A stretch of 64,000 nucleotides of DNA from Talaromyces rugulosus (GCF_013368755.1 NC_049563.1:1612001-1676000); one strand, 5' to 3'; positions 36,840 to 50,113 are shown, numbered from the stretch's first letter. Notes: generated from the sequence alone by a model not told the origin. Numbers and translations: made by a program.

Positions 36840-39800
36840 TCAGCTCGAAATAATGACCGAGTTTTCGGCGCGTTCTTTCATCCGCGTTGCTTGCGTCTCC
36901 AATGATCGAGCCATAAGTTTGGTGACTATAATAAATTAGCCATCATGTTAATATTATGTGGGAAGTGAGTCAAGACTTACTCGGCCAGACAGCAGCCCGA
37001 TCAAGCAAATGGGCTGTCGTCATGAGGATTTTACTGCCGTAACCACCCTCGATTATACTGGGCAAGCGTTGCAACGCATTGATAGAAGCCGAGGATCCAG
37101 ACATTTGCGCTTCGTGCTGCATCTTATTCTCGCTACTACCGAGTATTTCTTTGATCTTGTCAATGAGCTTGCAATCCTCATCTTCCAGCAGCATTATCCC
37201 CGGAACGTGGGTCAAATCCGCCTCATCCCGACCAAGGATCCCCAGATAAGGTCCTACGCGTTCTTGGACGGTTGTGATCCATTCAGCGAGCACCTGGGCG
37301 CAATCAAAAGTGCACATAGCGCATTGTAAAGGTAATTCACGCGAGGTCCATTCTGCAAATGTGTTTCCCAATCGGTCTGACATGCAAATCGAATCAGCAG
37401 CGTAAAATGCAGCTTTCCGTAAAAGTCGTTCGCGCTTGGATTGACCAGGTTGGTACATTTGCGACATTGTAGAAAGGGGCTGTTCCTGGGTTGGTGTCGT
37501 GGATAGGTTCAGCTCAGCTACGCCGAGGTCGGCTATGGAGTCCCTTCGAATGCTGTCGCCGTTCACATGGTTGGAGTCGGCCAAGCCATCGTCCGCATGC
37601 TGGATGATTTCCGCGCCGCGAGCAAGTTCCTCGGACATAGAATTCCAATCGCGTTGCCAGAAAGCCTCTTTGGAACGACCCAAGTTGACGAAAAGTCTAA
37701 CATAGGCCAAGTCCAATAAAGGAATGCTGTCAGCTGACAGTGGTCCTGCCCCAAATGGATTCGGACGCTCTAGGCTGTGCAGTGGGTTGCTAGCCCAAGC
37801 AGCTTGCCACGACCTCAGGGCTGGTTCGATGTGAGCCTGCATTGCATCACTCTCCTGAGCAGTCCACTGGCGTCCCATGTGCCTCTGTCGTGTTTCCCAT
37901 ATGTAATTGTGCATGGCGTGAATGAGAACCAAACAACCAAAGGTACTGGGTTTCATGTCGCTCTGTGGCAAGTCTTCAACCCGAACTGCGGAGCCAAACG
38001 CATTGTTAGGCTGGGTCGTGAATTGCTCTCGCTGGCTTGCAGTGAGGAGTGTAGTCAAGGCTGACGAAAACGAGCACTCCTTCTTTGTAGGAGACGCACC
38101 ACCCATCTTTCTCCATGCTTGTGGTGATTCGGCCGCCCAGAGGTCCTCTTCGCAGGGGAGATCAAGCCTGATTTCCGAATTTGTCAAGGCGGGCGCGTGG
38201 TTGTAGGCCGACACTAGAAAACTAGAAAGCGTAAAGATGGCGTAAAGAGTTCGCTTCCGCTCTTCGACGATTTTCCAATCAAGCCAATCGCGTCGTTCCT
38301 TTGGCGGTGTCTGGGAATGCGATGTTTGATCCAGGTCGGACTCATCGGGTTTGTTTTGTTTGCTGTGAAGATAATCTTGGGGAAGTTGTTCAGGTTCAAG
38401 GTGATGTGTCAATTCAGCAGCGCGCGCCAGGCTCACCAGTGCAGCGCAATGTGTGCTGGCAATGTCCGCTGACGTTTTGTCCCCACAAGTATGACCATAA
38501 ACCACATTCAATAACATAGCCTGGACAAGCCATAGAGGCGTGTTGTGGACAGGGTTGTCACGGCCCGAGTTAGAACGACTGAGAGCGGCGGACATGTCGG
38601 CCTTGCGCCTCTCTTCGAGATACAATTGAATCATTTTCTTGGCAGACTCGAAAAGATCTTTGGATACAGCCATTTCAAACTCATACAAGGCGCCCATGGC
38701 AGCCATGGACAAGATGAGACAGCCGCCGCCGCCAGCCACGCCGGTCGAGCTGAGATTCAAATGACCACTAGCGGTGCGCAGACTGTTGGTGAATTCGGGA
38801 TTCTGAAAATCGAGTGTAGGGATGTGTAGGAAAGGCAGGTGCGGGTGGAAATAAACGATGTAAGCCTGAATATATCGCTGAAGGTCGAAAGTAGTTGGTA
38901 AAAGATAGGAGTTGTTGAGTCCAGCAGTACGAGAAGATGAATCTCGATTGTTGGATGGCTGCGAGTATCTATTCTGGCGAGTTCCCCCAGTGGGTTGCGA
39001 CATGTTTGCTAATAAAGTCTGTCGTGTTGAGTCTGTGACTGTGTCCGGCGATGTTGTGGAAAAGGAATTTCGTAAGGGACTACTGGCGAAAGGAACGTTG
39101 AGAGGATTAGGAGATTCTCCGTTGGCTACCATGGAAGATGAAAACATACTCTGCGAATGCCCTCCCAACATCGACTGGCTCATTGGCACGGAAAGATTAG
39201 ACGTAAAAGGGTCTGTGAAGTGGATCGGGGTCATCAAAGATTTGGGCGAGACTGTGTCGGCGGCAGAGAAGCCTAGATCTTGCATGCTCGGGGAAAAGTC
39301 CATTGCATAAGGAGCCGACTGTGCTGCAGGAAACGGGCTTTGCCAGCTAGCAGACGAGGCAATGTGAGCGGGAGCTTCCATCATCGGCTCGCTTGTCCTA
39401 CTTTGGGACTCGGTGCTCATGGCTGACGGAGATGATTCCTCGATGGCGGAATCACTGGTAGTGCCGAGGGGAACGGTCGTATCAAAGCCGTTCACCCAGT
39501 CGAAGTTGCCATCGTCATCCAACATTGGGTCCGGGACGGAAGCCAGCGGGTGGAAAGCTTGGTTGAAGGGCGACGCAGGAGTGTCATGGCCGAACTGAGG
39601 AGAACCGCCAAAGTGAAGCTGGGCCGGATTGATGGTGCTTCCGCCGAAAAAGTGATCTCCAAAACCGAGATCAAAGCTTCCGTAAACAGGCGCCGTTCTC
39701 AGACCGTGTCCCATATCGACAGGCAAACCGGAAGTTTCGATCTTGGGCAGACCGTTTATGGGGGGATGCATCGCGCTGTATCCACGATTCTCAAAAGCGG

Positions 39801-40462
39801 GTGCGCCCGAGACAGAACCTAGACTGGGGTGGTAGGTGTGTCCCGGTTGGCCCGGCCGTGTTACATTTGCATTTGCAACATTGATCATGCCCAAGGCGGA
39901 GTTGTCGACATGGCTGATAGTGTTGGCTCTCGGACGCATGGTACTCGAAGTGCTGCCAGCAATGGAATTCTTTCGAACCCGATTCGCGCCAGCTCCGGCG
40001 GCGCCGGTACTCTCTCTGCGTGCGTTCCGTGGGCGCGAGGGCGCAGCGGTCATGTGTAACTTTTGTTGGTGGCGCAGGAGAAGATCGCGGCGAGCGAAGC
40101 AGCGGGTACACTCTGGACATTCAAAGGGCTTCTCCTTGGTGTGAGATCGTTCGTGGCGCTTGAGATGTTCAAGGCGAGCAAAAGACCGACCACAGGTGGT
40201 ACAAACGTGTGGACGCGGCTTATCAGTCTTAGGCGGAGGCCCGCCAGGGGCCGGTGCAGTGTGCTGCTTGGAATCGGCTGGTTTCGACTCTTGCAGCGAC
40301 ATATCTAACAAGAAACACTCAGCTCCAAAGAGACACGGAGTGGGGCTGGGGAGGCTATATGGTGGCGACTGGTCGCTTACCTGTAACATCTCCGGGCATT
40401 TCTTGAATGGACAGTAGGTTGTCACCGTTGGCGACTACCGTAGGATCTTGCGCTGCCATCAT
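36840..40462 (-). CDS. Adr1-like C2H2 transcription factor with fungal-specific TF domain
   Basis: A nuclear DNA-binding regulator. There are three exons, 40462-40381, 40304-36981 and 36925-36840, giving 1163 residues. The long ORF begins with apparent upstream residues that are intron; the true start exon encodes MMAAQDPTVV and joins in phase at VT/DMSLQ. Two fingers lie at residues 62-82 (C62, C65, H78, H82) and 90-111 (C90, C93, H106, H111). The recognition helices RSFARLEHLKRH and RCFARRDLLLRH match yeast Adr1 almost residue for residue, so a similar G-rich target is likely. The fungal_trans-type regulatory domain occupies about residues 540-850. The last small exon adds ITKLMARSLETQATRMKERAEN. 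Relatives regulate acetamide, alcohol or lipid use (AmdX, Adr1), but the target pathway here is unknown. Confidence 0.85.
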
Positions 40463-43400
40463 GTCTTTCAAAGTCTTGTTAGATTGGCGAAGCGCAGCGG
40501 CTAGCAAAATGAAGGCGAGGGACGGAATCAAGCTTTCCGCAGCAAGGACTGCAGAATATGTACAAAACGACTCGGACGCGGGTAGTTCATAAACCGAGGT
40601 TTCGATGTAAACTTTGAATGATAGGGAGCTGGTAAGAAATACCAGTAAGTACGACGTTCACAGGATAGCGGAGTGAGTATATTGAGGTGCTGGTTGAGAT
40701 AAGATAGATGGGGAAGCTCCAAGCGCGGGCTGACTGTTCTCTTTGGAGCATCAAATGCACTCGAACATGTCGAACCAGGAGTGAAGATATCAAACAGACG
40801 TACGTACCTTGGTATAGGCAAGAAGAGAAGGAGCGGGCCGCTGTTGCTTGGTCCAACCTTGTTTCCAGCTTGGAGAAAAAAGGTATGAGAAACAAGCCAG
40901 GAGAGCTAATCAAGCTGATCCAGCTTCTTTAACAACTGACAGGGCAAAACAGCGCGAATATGATACAGATTCGAACTGGTGGAAAGCGATCTCGCAAAGG
41001 CGGCGGCGGCGAACACACGGCGACAGCGGGGCTTTGGCAGGAACAGTCGCAGAGATCACGCAGTAAGGATACTCCAATTGTGCAAGCAACCACGCGGCGT
41101 CAAGGAACAGACACCGTATCGACGAGAAAGTTGATGAAGGAGAGTGAGTGATGGGATTGTGATTGAGGAAAGGACGGGGAGGGCGGAAGGCTGCACTGCT
41201 CTGTCGTCAAGCGCCGAGGAATAACTACTACGAGGCAGGCGAGACAGACAGAGACCAGCGAGCCAGAGAGAGTTCAGTGGGTGGCCAATCAGCAGCCGGC
41301 ATGCGCCCCACCCGCGTCGCGCAGTTGCTCCGAGGCCTCTGAGCAGTGCCGTGTTCGGCCTAGCGGTAAAACGTCAGTGGCCATGCGCTGCTCCGGGGCA
41401 AGCTTATTGCCGCTAGCCAGTAGCAGCCCACTAGACCGCCGCCCGATGGGGCAGTCAGCCTCCAGCAGGCCAATGGCCGTGTGCAGACGGGTAGCTAAGC
41501 GATAAGACTGGCCACAGTGTCCTGGGGGGACCCCAGCACACTCAACCAGTAATATTGGGCGCTGGGCCCCACCCTGAAGACAACTCTGGCTACTGTACCT
41601 GCTTCGTGCCAGCCGCCCCACTCCTCGGCCAGTAACAGCCAATCGCCTGTCGGGCCATCGCCGTTAACCGCCCGCGAACCACAGTCTGGCCTCGTCGCCT
41701 CGTCTAAGCGGGTCCATCTGTGGTTAGGCTGATTGGGCCCGTTTGCTGCCAAGGCTCCACTAGTCCCAGACCAGACACGAGCGGGCCCACTGGAGCCGTA
41801 CTACAGCCAATGGCTGTTGACGCGCAGGTGCCGACCGGGCCGAGTTAATACATTAAATACATTAATACAGTGTAATACCGTCTTGCCCACGAGCAATTGC
41901 GTTGTCCATAAGACAGTTCTTATAGAACAGGATAATGTCAGAAAGTAAAATTTAGTACATATGCTTGAATTGATAGGCCAAGAGCTGGATGTGGTTTCTG
42001 GTGCTGTTTTCTGTGCCGTTTGCTGTGCTGACCAGGCCGGACCTTGTTCAATCACAGATTTGTACTAATAGTTGCACCAACGCCGATTGCATCGTGATTG
42101 GCCAGGTTCTTGTGGTTAGGGGCCCCAACAGAATTCATGTATATTTGAAACATCATGTTTTTTATTTTTACTATTATTATTAGCATAACAATCTATTACC
42201 CTTATTTGGTTACAGCTGATGACATCCACAGCACTTATTATTAGTAGCTCCTACGGAACATGATGCTTGCATGGATTTAGCAGATAGCGGCTCGCTGCAT
42301 AGACCGATGCACGCCAACTAGCGTAGGCCTAGCTCTGGCAGGCTGCAGCACTGAATACATTCTCCGTACGTACAACTACGCACAAGCAATCGTTTTCATT
42401 ACTCATACCCAACAATAATAACAATGACCGTCGGAGCTCGAGGCTCGTAATAATAATGATAATCTCTCCGTACCGAGTACTTCCGCTAACAGTCGTAGTT
42501 CAAAAGTTTACCGAACTTCTCCAGATCCGCGTCCCCCCCTGAACCAAATTATTATATTCCCCAGAGTTTCGGTTATTCCCAAATTTCTAGAAACAGAAGC
42601 GCCGCCCAGCGATCATTCCCTATTTCCAATTTCCATCCAGCCATTTGCCAGCTGAGTGGCCACCACTGGGTCAGGTGCCTTAGTCCGGAACACGGAATTC
42701 ATTCCTAGCCGGGACACTGGGGACAGCCTCTCGGGTAGAAAACGCGGCTGCGCAATTTAATAATTCTATTTGCCGCGTGTGACTGGAATATAATAATAAT
42801 GACTAGATTAAAAACTGAATAGTAGTAGTAGTTATACTGAGATGTTCTCATTATCAAATTCAATGGCAAAGCTAGGGCTTCGGGCGGAAATCGTCGGGAG
42901 CAGCGCATCGCATTCCTCAGGCAGTGAAAAAGCATTCCTTTGCGCCATGACACGAAAATCGACAAAAAAATAATCCGGGGTCACGGGGTGAGGAACTACA
43001 GCGAACGAATTATATCGAGCAGCAGCAGTAGTAAGTGGCACTGGTCATGAGACTCGCCATTTCGCGTGGCTGCGGTATTTCCCGATCGGGCTATATGTGG
43101 TTTGCCGTGATTGGTAAGGCGAGTCGTATTCATACTGTACCAGTACTGGTATTATCTATATATTCCCTCCAGTCTTTTTTTGCTTCGTTCTCAGCAGTTG
43201 TTTTCTTTTTTGATATTGTGTCATGTCACTACGCCGTATTCCATGCAGATGTGATCGAAATGTCCCCTAAAAATAATTAATATGACCGTCCAACTCCTTG
43301 GTGCAATGTCGAGGACAAATTGTCCAGCCTGATCTCCGATACGCCGCTCTGACCACAAGGTGGAACTGGCCTGCATAAGTAGTGTCCACGCACTATCCTC

Positions 43401-45806
43401 CGAAGTGCATAGGACATGCTTGGTATTCGGAGTAAACAAATCCGGCTGTCTTTTTCCTTTAAAAGAATTTATAAGTTGTCGACCCAGTAGCTCCGGGAAC
43501 CAATGCTTAATATTTTGTCTTTTTTTTAGTTTTTACTTTTCTATAAAAAAGCAAAGAACCCACTCGGTGCATATTATTTCTAGAGCAATTTTAAATGCAT
43601 CGGAAGATCGCCGCACGGCCTCAAAAAGGCTCAGGCTCAGACTCAGGCTATTGCGCTTGGCCCAAGCTTCTTCTCGCTAGGGCGGGCCGTATTATTATTA
43701 TTGTCTTGTCTTATTATTATACACTAACTTATGCATGCAGCCCTCGTCGTAGCGCGGAACACGATGCAAAGCGCTCCCAGTCAAAAGTCCCAGAACCCAG
43801 GCTCAGACCCAATCGGCCTGCAGGCGAACAATCCTAGTCACGCCGCCGGTGAGCAAGCCAAGCAGGTCAAACAAAAAGGAAAAAAGCGAAAAGGCGGGTT
43901 CTTGCAGGTGTAATAAGGATACTAATAATGCGATACGACTATACGCCAGCTCGGGAAGATGGCCGTGAGCCCAGCCAGACCTGTCAGGATTATTAATGTA
44001 GAAATTTTTGTGCGTCAGTGGTCACCAAAGCTCCGCTATATCGCTGCCATTATCCGTAATCAGCGTTACACAGTACGGAGTTGTAATATTAGATCACACA
44101 AGCTGTCCACTGTCAGGGATCTGGTCCGCCGGTGGCTGGGATTAGGGCTATACGACGACGATAATAGAGCTCGTGCCGAGACAGGTCGAGAATAAGCCGA
44201 CCTCCTGTCTAGCATGGTTTCTTTTTTGGTCACAGGAACATCCTACAGGGTTTGCTGTTATTATTATAGTAATAGTACGTATTATTATTCCAGCGAGACG
44301 CAGCTATCACTGCAAGCTGCATATGCAGGCTTCCGAGCTCAAGCTCTCATCCTAGTTAAACGACCTTTTTATTTTTATTTTTATTTTACTGCATACTGAT
44401 CAGCAACCGTAACAAGATTACATGGACTCGAATAATAATTGATAAAAATAAACATCTGTCAAGCACGGGCCGCGATGCGGCAAGAATGCCGCTTTCACGC
44501 AACACCCACCAGTTGACAACTCGGCCTTTTTTTTTTTTCAACATGGCTGATCTAGTTCTGAAGATCGCGGCGCCACGTTGGCAGTGCCACAGGTCGTTGA
44601 ACATGGACAGGTCGAGGTATGAGTCATTGTGACAATGGCTGGAAGTTAGTCTTTTGAATGAGCTCGTAATATTGAAAAGGGACATGTCTATAGCTACATC
44701 AAGTGATGTATTGTGGTAATCGGTTGGTTGCTATATATCGGAATTAGTCTGGATTCTTCTTCACTATTCTTTAGAATAGCATACGTCTCCAATTATTCCA
44801 CGACGTCACTTCATACATCGTTCTATACAAAAACAAGTCTACAACACGTACCCACGGAGCGAATGCGCGACGCCTCTTTTTACCATTTCGGGGCAGTGCC
44901 CGGCACTGTCCAGGCCATAACTATACGAGCCCACCTCACCTGGATTCAATTCCTACCACTGTAATAATAATAATCTCACTCAAGGAATCCCGATTGCAGG
45001 ACAGCTTTTACAAACAAAACTAGTCTAGTCCAAACGGCGGCATTAGTTGAACTACGTGTTTGAACGGACTCTTTCTACTCCTTCAGCGCTGCCAAGAGGA
45101 ATGATGTAAAGCTTCCCCACTACGGTTGTCGAATGCTGATCAATGAGAGAGAAAAGGCTGAAAAATAGAACAACAGACGGTACGTACTACCAGTAGTACT
45201 ACAGTACTAATGCCCTGCGCCTCATTTCGTCTAAGACGACATTAGTAGTCCGGCGTTAAGGGACTTTGATGCACATGTATTGGTACAATAATGTGCCAAC
45301 TTGAAACCTTCTGCCTGCCTAGTTACTAGGCAGTACGTAGTCTTGGTATGGGTGTGTTAAATAATGGCATGATGCAATAGTAGGTATCCTATTATGCGTC
45401 CGGTTATTGTTTGTCTAGTATTCATTCGTTGAGACTGAGAGCTATGACGTAGTGCTATATCCGTTCAACGTCGGAGTTCACTTTGAATTGAGTCTGTCAA
45501 TTGCTGTCAATTGTTTCAAGTTCTTGATAAACGAAGACCATTGTTAATAAATATTCCCCTCCCCCACCATTGATAGCGATAAGACAAAGCCTCGGTTGGT
45601 GGTTGGACCTTCCTAATTAGGTTAGTAGATTCATAACACGTGATCACTAGCTTGTGATTCGTTCCTTCGTTATAGAATATACATCAATTGTGATATCTAT
45701 AGACCAAACGTTACATTCAAATAGAGACATGGATATCAAAATTCTATAAAGCTTTTGTTGAATGTGCATAACTTCCAGTTTAACATGGTATGTCGGTTTA
45801 ACCAGA
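40463..45806. other. 5.3-kb gene-poor region
   Basis: No convincing gene was found on either strand. About 40463-41270 is probably the leader/promoter of the C2H2 factor. 41280-41820 is a GC-rich island with six CCAAT boxes. From 41840 the base composition changes sharply to AT-rich. From 42100 to 45000 short TTA/TAA triplet runs recur. The short ORFs show no protein-like composition. Non-coding RNA genes cannot be excluded. Confidence 0.45.
41285..41811. promoter_or_regulatory. Cluster of six CCAAT boxes in a GC-rich island
   Basis: CCAAT occurs at 41285, 41470, 41639 and 41807, and ATTGG at 41554 and 41732. Several share the context CAG(G)CCAAT. In aspergilli CCAAT is bound by the CBC/Hap complex. 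The island lies 0.8-1.35 kb upstream of the C2H2 factor start and ends abruptly at AT-rich DNA near 41840. Confidence 0.45.
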
Positions 45807-47413
45807 TTACACGCTGATGGTTTTGAAGACACTGCAAAATATTAGCACAAGGTTCACTTAAAAAAAATTTGAAAAGAAAAAAAACTTACCCAAATCCTCC
45901 CGCTCCCGTTGCCATTATAGTTCCAGGCATCTGGGCTTGCCAATGCAGCTCCTTGACAGAGTCCATGTAATGCACAAAGAGCAGCTGCGGCGGAATGCCT
46001 TGCATCCCTGCGTCGCGACTCTCCTCGTCATCCAGCTCGACAGCCAGATCCCAAAGCGTGACGGTACTGTCCGCCGAGGCGACGGCAACTACACTGTCAT
46101 CGCTCGGGTGCCACTCGATACTCGTGATGGGCTCCTTGTGGAAATCAAACGATGCCACCGCCGACGGCTGGGTCTGCGATGTTCCGGGCTTCCAGTGTCG
46201 CAGATCCCACACTCCCCATTGACCGGCATCGTCACCCGTGGCCAACAAATGGAATGTCTGACTCGACCAGCTCATGACGTTGATGTCGGTGTTGGAGATC
46301 TTCACGTCAACCGCGGGCTTGCGGGACTTGGAGCGCACATCCCATACTTTCACCGAGCCGTCACTGCTGGCAGAGGCAAACACGTTCTTCTCGTTGGGAG
46401 ACCACTGCAACTCTTCGATAGATGAGCTATGACCGACGAATGGCCGCGAATCCGTAACCCAGCCGCCTCCTTCTGTCCTGGTCGTAACGTATATAAGACC
46501 GTCGTTGTCGCCCGTAAGCAACTTGCCCAAAGGCTGCAATGGAGACCAATCCAACGCATAGCCTTCTGATTTATGCATCCGCAGCGTCGAAATGGGCTTC
46601 GAGGCCGACGGCGGGATTATAGTGCCGGGGACATCGAAGCTTGTCAAGTGCTGTGTCACATCGTGAATCACAACCTGTGAGTTCTCCAGCATAGTCGCCG
46701 TTATTGTCTGTGGTGGTCTTGTAAGGTCGCCCGACGCGTTGGGGGTCTGGTGTGCTCGAATGCGATTTGTCGTCGATCCCAATGGTATCGTCTTGGATTC
46801 TAGGATTGGATCGGATGAATCGTCGTCCGAATCCGATTCGCTTTCTGAACCCGCATCGTCCTCTCGCTCCATACGGCCAAGCCCGGAGAGTTTTATAACC
46901 ATCAATTCGTTGTCCTTCCCACGGGATCCTTCGGCCTGTGTACCAGTCACCGCATAGGCAGTGGCTGGGAAGGTCTTGCGGTTGTCGCCCAGATTATCGC
47001 GCACAATATCAAACGAGAGGCATGGCCATGGCGTGCTGAGGGTATGTAGCATATCGTATGTGGAAGGGTCGGGCGCGAGCGTCTCGCCCGGTGGCAGTTT
47101 TGTTCTTCCGGGTATAAAGGTCTCTTTATCGACGTCCATTGCGTCTGGGAAATAAATCTCGAATCAGTCATAGAACCAACGCTTTTTCACTGATTGAAAA
47201 TCTAAACGCACCGTTTTCTTCTGCTTCTCTCTCTTCATCCGGGCGGCCATCGACGCCAGCCTCTATGATTTCATCTTCGCTTTCAAACTCGTCTTCAAAC
47301 TCATCTTCGAATTCTCCGATCTCGTCAGGCGGGGCTTCCTCGGAAAGAGGGCGCTGGCCAGCCTTGAGAGCGGCCGACTCGCTCTCGGAGGCGTCTGCAG
47401 TGCGTTTGGACAT
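45807..47413 (-). CDS. rrb1: WD40 ribosome assembly protein Rrb1 (GRWD1)
   Basis: A dedicated chaperone of ribosomal protein L3 in 60S assembly, nucleolar/nuclear. The exons are 47413-47212, 47144-45890 and 45831-45807, giving 493 residues. The N-terminus is acidic (EFEDEFEDEFESEDE), followed by the histone-chaperone-like N-terminal WD motif (LPPGETLAPDPSTYDMLH, WPCLSFDIV), then WD repeats with clear GHSSSIEELQWSP, SDGSVKVWDVRS, GQWGVWDLRHW, EPITSIEWHP and STVTLWDLA units. The last exon codes only nine residues, ending in VFKTISV, the conserved end of Rrb1; without it the protein would stop at GGFG. It is divergent from the Tem1/Spg1 GTPase gene. Confidence 0.92.
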
Positions 47414-47992
47414 GGTTTTCGGATCAATCAGTATTGTAAATAGGCAGGAAATCAGGGTGTGACCATAGAACGAGGGCAGGCACAGCGCCGGGGCTGTCGA
47501 GAAAAATAATTTCTCGATTAGGGCAGAGCGGGTTTTTTGAAGGACGCGGGGCACTAGACCCGGATTAGGCCTAGCGCCTCAGCCGAGCCATGAATCGATG
47601 ATATGCCCGGCCGGAAGCCATCTCGCAGACTGCAAACACTTTCCCCGCCGTGTCAACAACAGTCTGAGCTTTCATCTTCTCTGTCCTTCTTTCAGCATCT
47701 TGGGTACTGCTGTCTCTGTATCCTGCACAATCTTTTCCAGCGCGGCACGGCACTCGCACCCCAGAAGCGGATCAGGTATCCCAGCTGGGTCCCTCCATTA
47801 GACGATCCTCTCTGTGCGCTCTTACACGTCTTTTCGCTCAATTATTTCATCGGACCAGGCGCTCTGTATCGATTTCTCGCCGCTGGCAATTTACTCTAAC
47901 TCCTCGATTTTATCCCCGACCGTTACTTAAACCATTGCAATCCACGACCCCCTGTTCGCTGGAAACAGTCGGGACGACCAAGAAGATTCAAG
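47414..47992. promoter_or_regulatory. Divergent promoter rrb1 / tem1-spg1
   Basis: 579 bp separate the two divergent starts. The part next to the GTPase is CT-rich (about 47640-47900). No discrete site is assigned. Confidence 0.45.
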
Positions 47993-49171
47993 ATGGAGCC
48001 AAACCCAATTCCAGACACCGCCCCTGCTGTTTCGCTGGATCAGGAAAGGGACCAGCCACCCGCATCTGACCAGGGACCTGCCAATATTCCCAACATTCCC
48101 AGTATTCTTCCCAGTATTCCCAATGACCAAGAGATGCCCGAACCTACCGAGACCATTGTGCCCGACCCAATAGCAACCACGCACAGCAGTACTGATGTCG
48201 AAGACCCGGCCCATCAGGCTGCATACTCGACCGATTTCACATCGTCACAAACCTACTTTCCTGCTGAAGATGAGCCGCAGTCGTCCCGATTAAGCTCGCC
48301 GACAATGTCCCACCAACCACATCCACCACAGTCGCTTTCACGACCGAGTTCCGGGTTGTCAAACGGAGACCGATATGGATATACGTCGCAGTCAGAGCAA
48401 ACCCAAACTCAAAAACAGCCTACGCAGTCGTCAAAGAACAGTGTGGTGATCAAGGTTGGGATGGTTGGCGACGCGCAAATAGGAAAGACAAGTTTGATGG
48501 TCAAGTATGTTGAAGGAAGCTGGGACGAGGATTACATCCAGACTCTAGGTAGGGAGGACCTTGTTCTTTCTGGTCATTTCTTATTTCTGACTTTTGTATA
48601 GGCGTCAATTTTATGGAAAAAACAATCTCAATTCGAAACACGGAAATCACCTTCTCAATCTGGGACCTGGGTGGACAGCGCGAGTTTGTCAATATGCTCC
48701 CTCTAGTTTGCAATGACGCGGTTGCTATTCTGTTCATGTTTGATCTCACACGGAAGAGCACATTGAACTCGATCAAGGAATGGTACCGTCAGGGTCGTGG
48801 GTTCAACAAGACGGCGATTCCCTTTCTCATTGGCACAAAATACGACCATTTCGTCAACTTTCCCCGAGAAGACCAAGAAGAGATCTCTCTACAGGTGCGG
48901 ACAACATGAAATGATTTCTCAAATTTGCATCACTAACTAGCGCTACCAGGCCAAACGATATGCCAAGGCTATGAGGGCCAGTCTGATCTTCAGTAGTACC
49001 AGCCATAGTATCAACGTCCAAAAGGTATGGGGTTTCTTTCAGCTTAAAGAAGGCGTTGACTAACCGCAGCAGATCTTCAAAATCGTCCTGAGCAAGGCAT
49101 TCGACCTCAAGTGCACTATTCCCGAGATTGAAAACATAGGGGAGCCATTGCTGTTATACAAGTCTGTGTAG
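47993..49171 (+). CDS. Tem1/Spg1-type septation GTPase
   Basis: A Ras-superfamily GTPase that switches on the septation/mitotic exit network at spindle poles. The exons are 47993-48548, 48602-48894, 48950-49024 and 49073-49171, giving 340 residues. The fourth acceptor is set at the second of two adjacent CAGs because [20 protein letters not shown] then matches the family. G-motifs are G1 GDAQIGKT (159-166), switch I with IQTLGVNF, G3 DLGGQ, and G4 GTKYD. The usual Ras C-terminal cysteine is absent, as expected for this family. Residues 1-150 are an extra disordered Pro/Gln/Ser extension, including a short [14 protein letters not shown] repeat; longer than in yeasts, as is usual in filamentous fungi. 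Confidence 0.9.
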
Positions 49172-50113
49172 CGGCGCTTGCATGCCACAGTAACTTGTAC
49201 GTTAGGACGACGCGCTGACGATGTACGCTGAATGGGCTCACGTAACTTGACGATCTACACTATTCTCCTTCTTCCTATTTGTTTCATCCGTTTTCCTCCA
49301 ATTGCTGTTGGTGACCTCGGCCAATTTTGGAGCGGACTCTATATCCCTGTGAAATATGCTCACTATTGTTTTGTGATTTGATTTTCCATCCAAAGAAGTG
49401 CCAACCCCAGGCTGCGTGTCTCGGGGCTATACATACATGAGCGGGTCTTGTTGTTTTTCTTTCTCGTTTTTCGTTTTCTTATCTTGAAGCTCTTTATCAG
49501 GCGAAGGGGGAGTGAAGGCTTAGCGACCGTGTACAGGGCGGTGTTGACATGACAATCGATTATCTTCTCAGACAGCTCAGCACGATGATGATTATTATTA
49601 TTACTAACTAACATATTAACCAACAGACATGTATGTCAGCACACGCCAACAAAGCGTACGCGCACCCAATGGTTGAGGCTCTGCGGGTTATGCTTAAGCG
49701 GATTATTCTTAGCAGCAGCACCGCCCCTCGTCCGTCCCCCCTCGTCCCGCTCAGCCTTCCTTCCGATTGGGGCCTTTCCTTGTTTTGCTCCCTGCATCTT
49801 TTCTTGCATCTTTGACCATAACAATAATCCTTCCCCTCACTGGTCTATTACTATTATTATTTATTTGCAGGACCTGAACTGCAGCGGGCCTCTTAGTCTC
49901 AGCCTCGTTCAGGATCCGTTGGGCCCCCGCACCTCCATCAAGGCGGCGTAATGCATTGTTGTTTCGTCTTCGTCACACCCACGCCAGAGGAACCTATATA
50001 GACCAGCCTCGTCCGTCCTTTCCTCTGATGCAGGCGCGCAGGACTCTAGCACGCCTCTCTTTTCCCGGTGAACCAGCGAGACAGCGGCAGTCGCTCATAT
50101 CGCAAGTCCGACA
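49172..50113. other. Intergenic region upstream of transglutaminase-like gene
   Basis: It contains two short TTA microsatellite runs (near 49588 and 49848) and a CT-rich leader before 50114. A TTTGCAG near 49863 could be a 5' UTR intron acceptor. No gene is supported. Confidence 0.4.

Noticed and set aside
40528..40913. Overlapping minus-strand ORFs of 97 and 108 codons upstream of the C2H2 factor
   Set aside because: Both lie in the presumed leader, overlap each other in different frames and have random composition.
42705..43280. Several 60-90 codon ORFs in the gene-poor region
   Set aside because: No conserved-looking motifs, no splice context, and lengths expected by chance.
45450..45560. 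Short repeated TTGCTGTCAATTG strings
   Set aside because: Only two adjacent partial copies; too short to call a repeat element.
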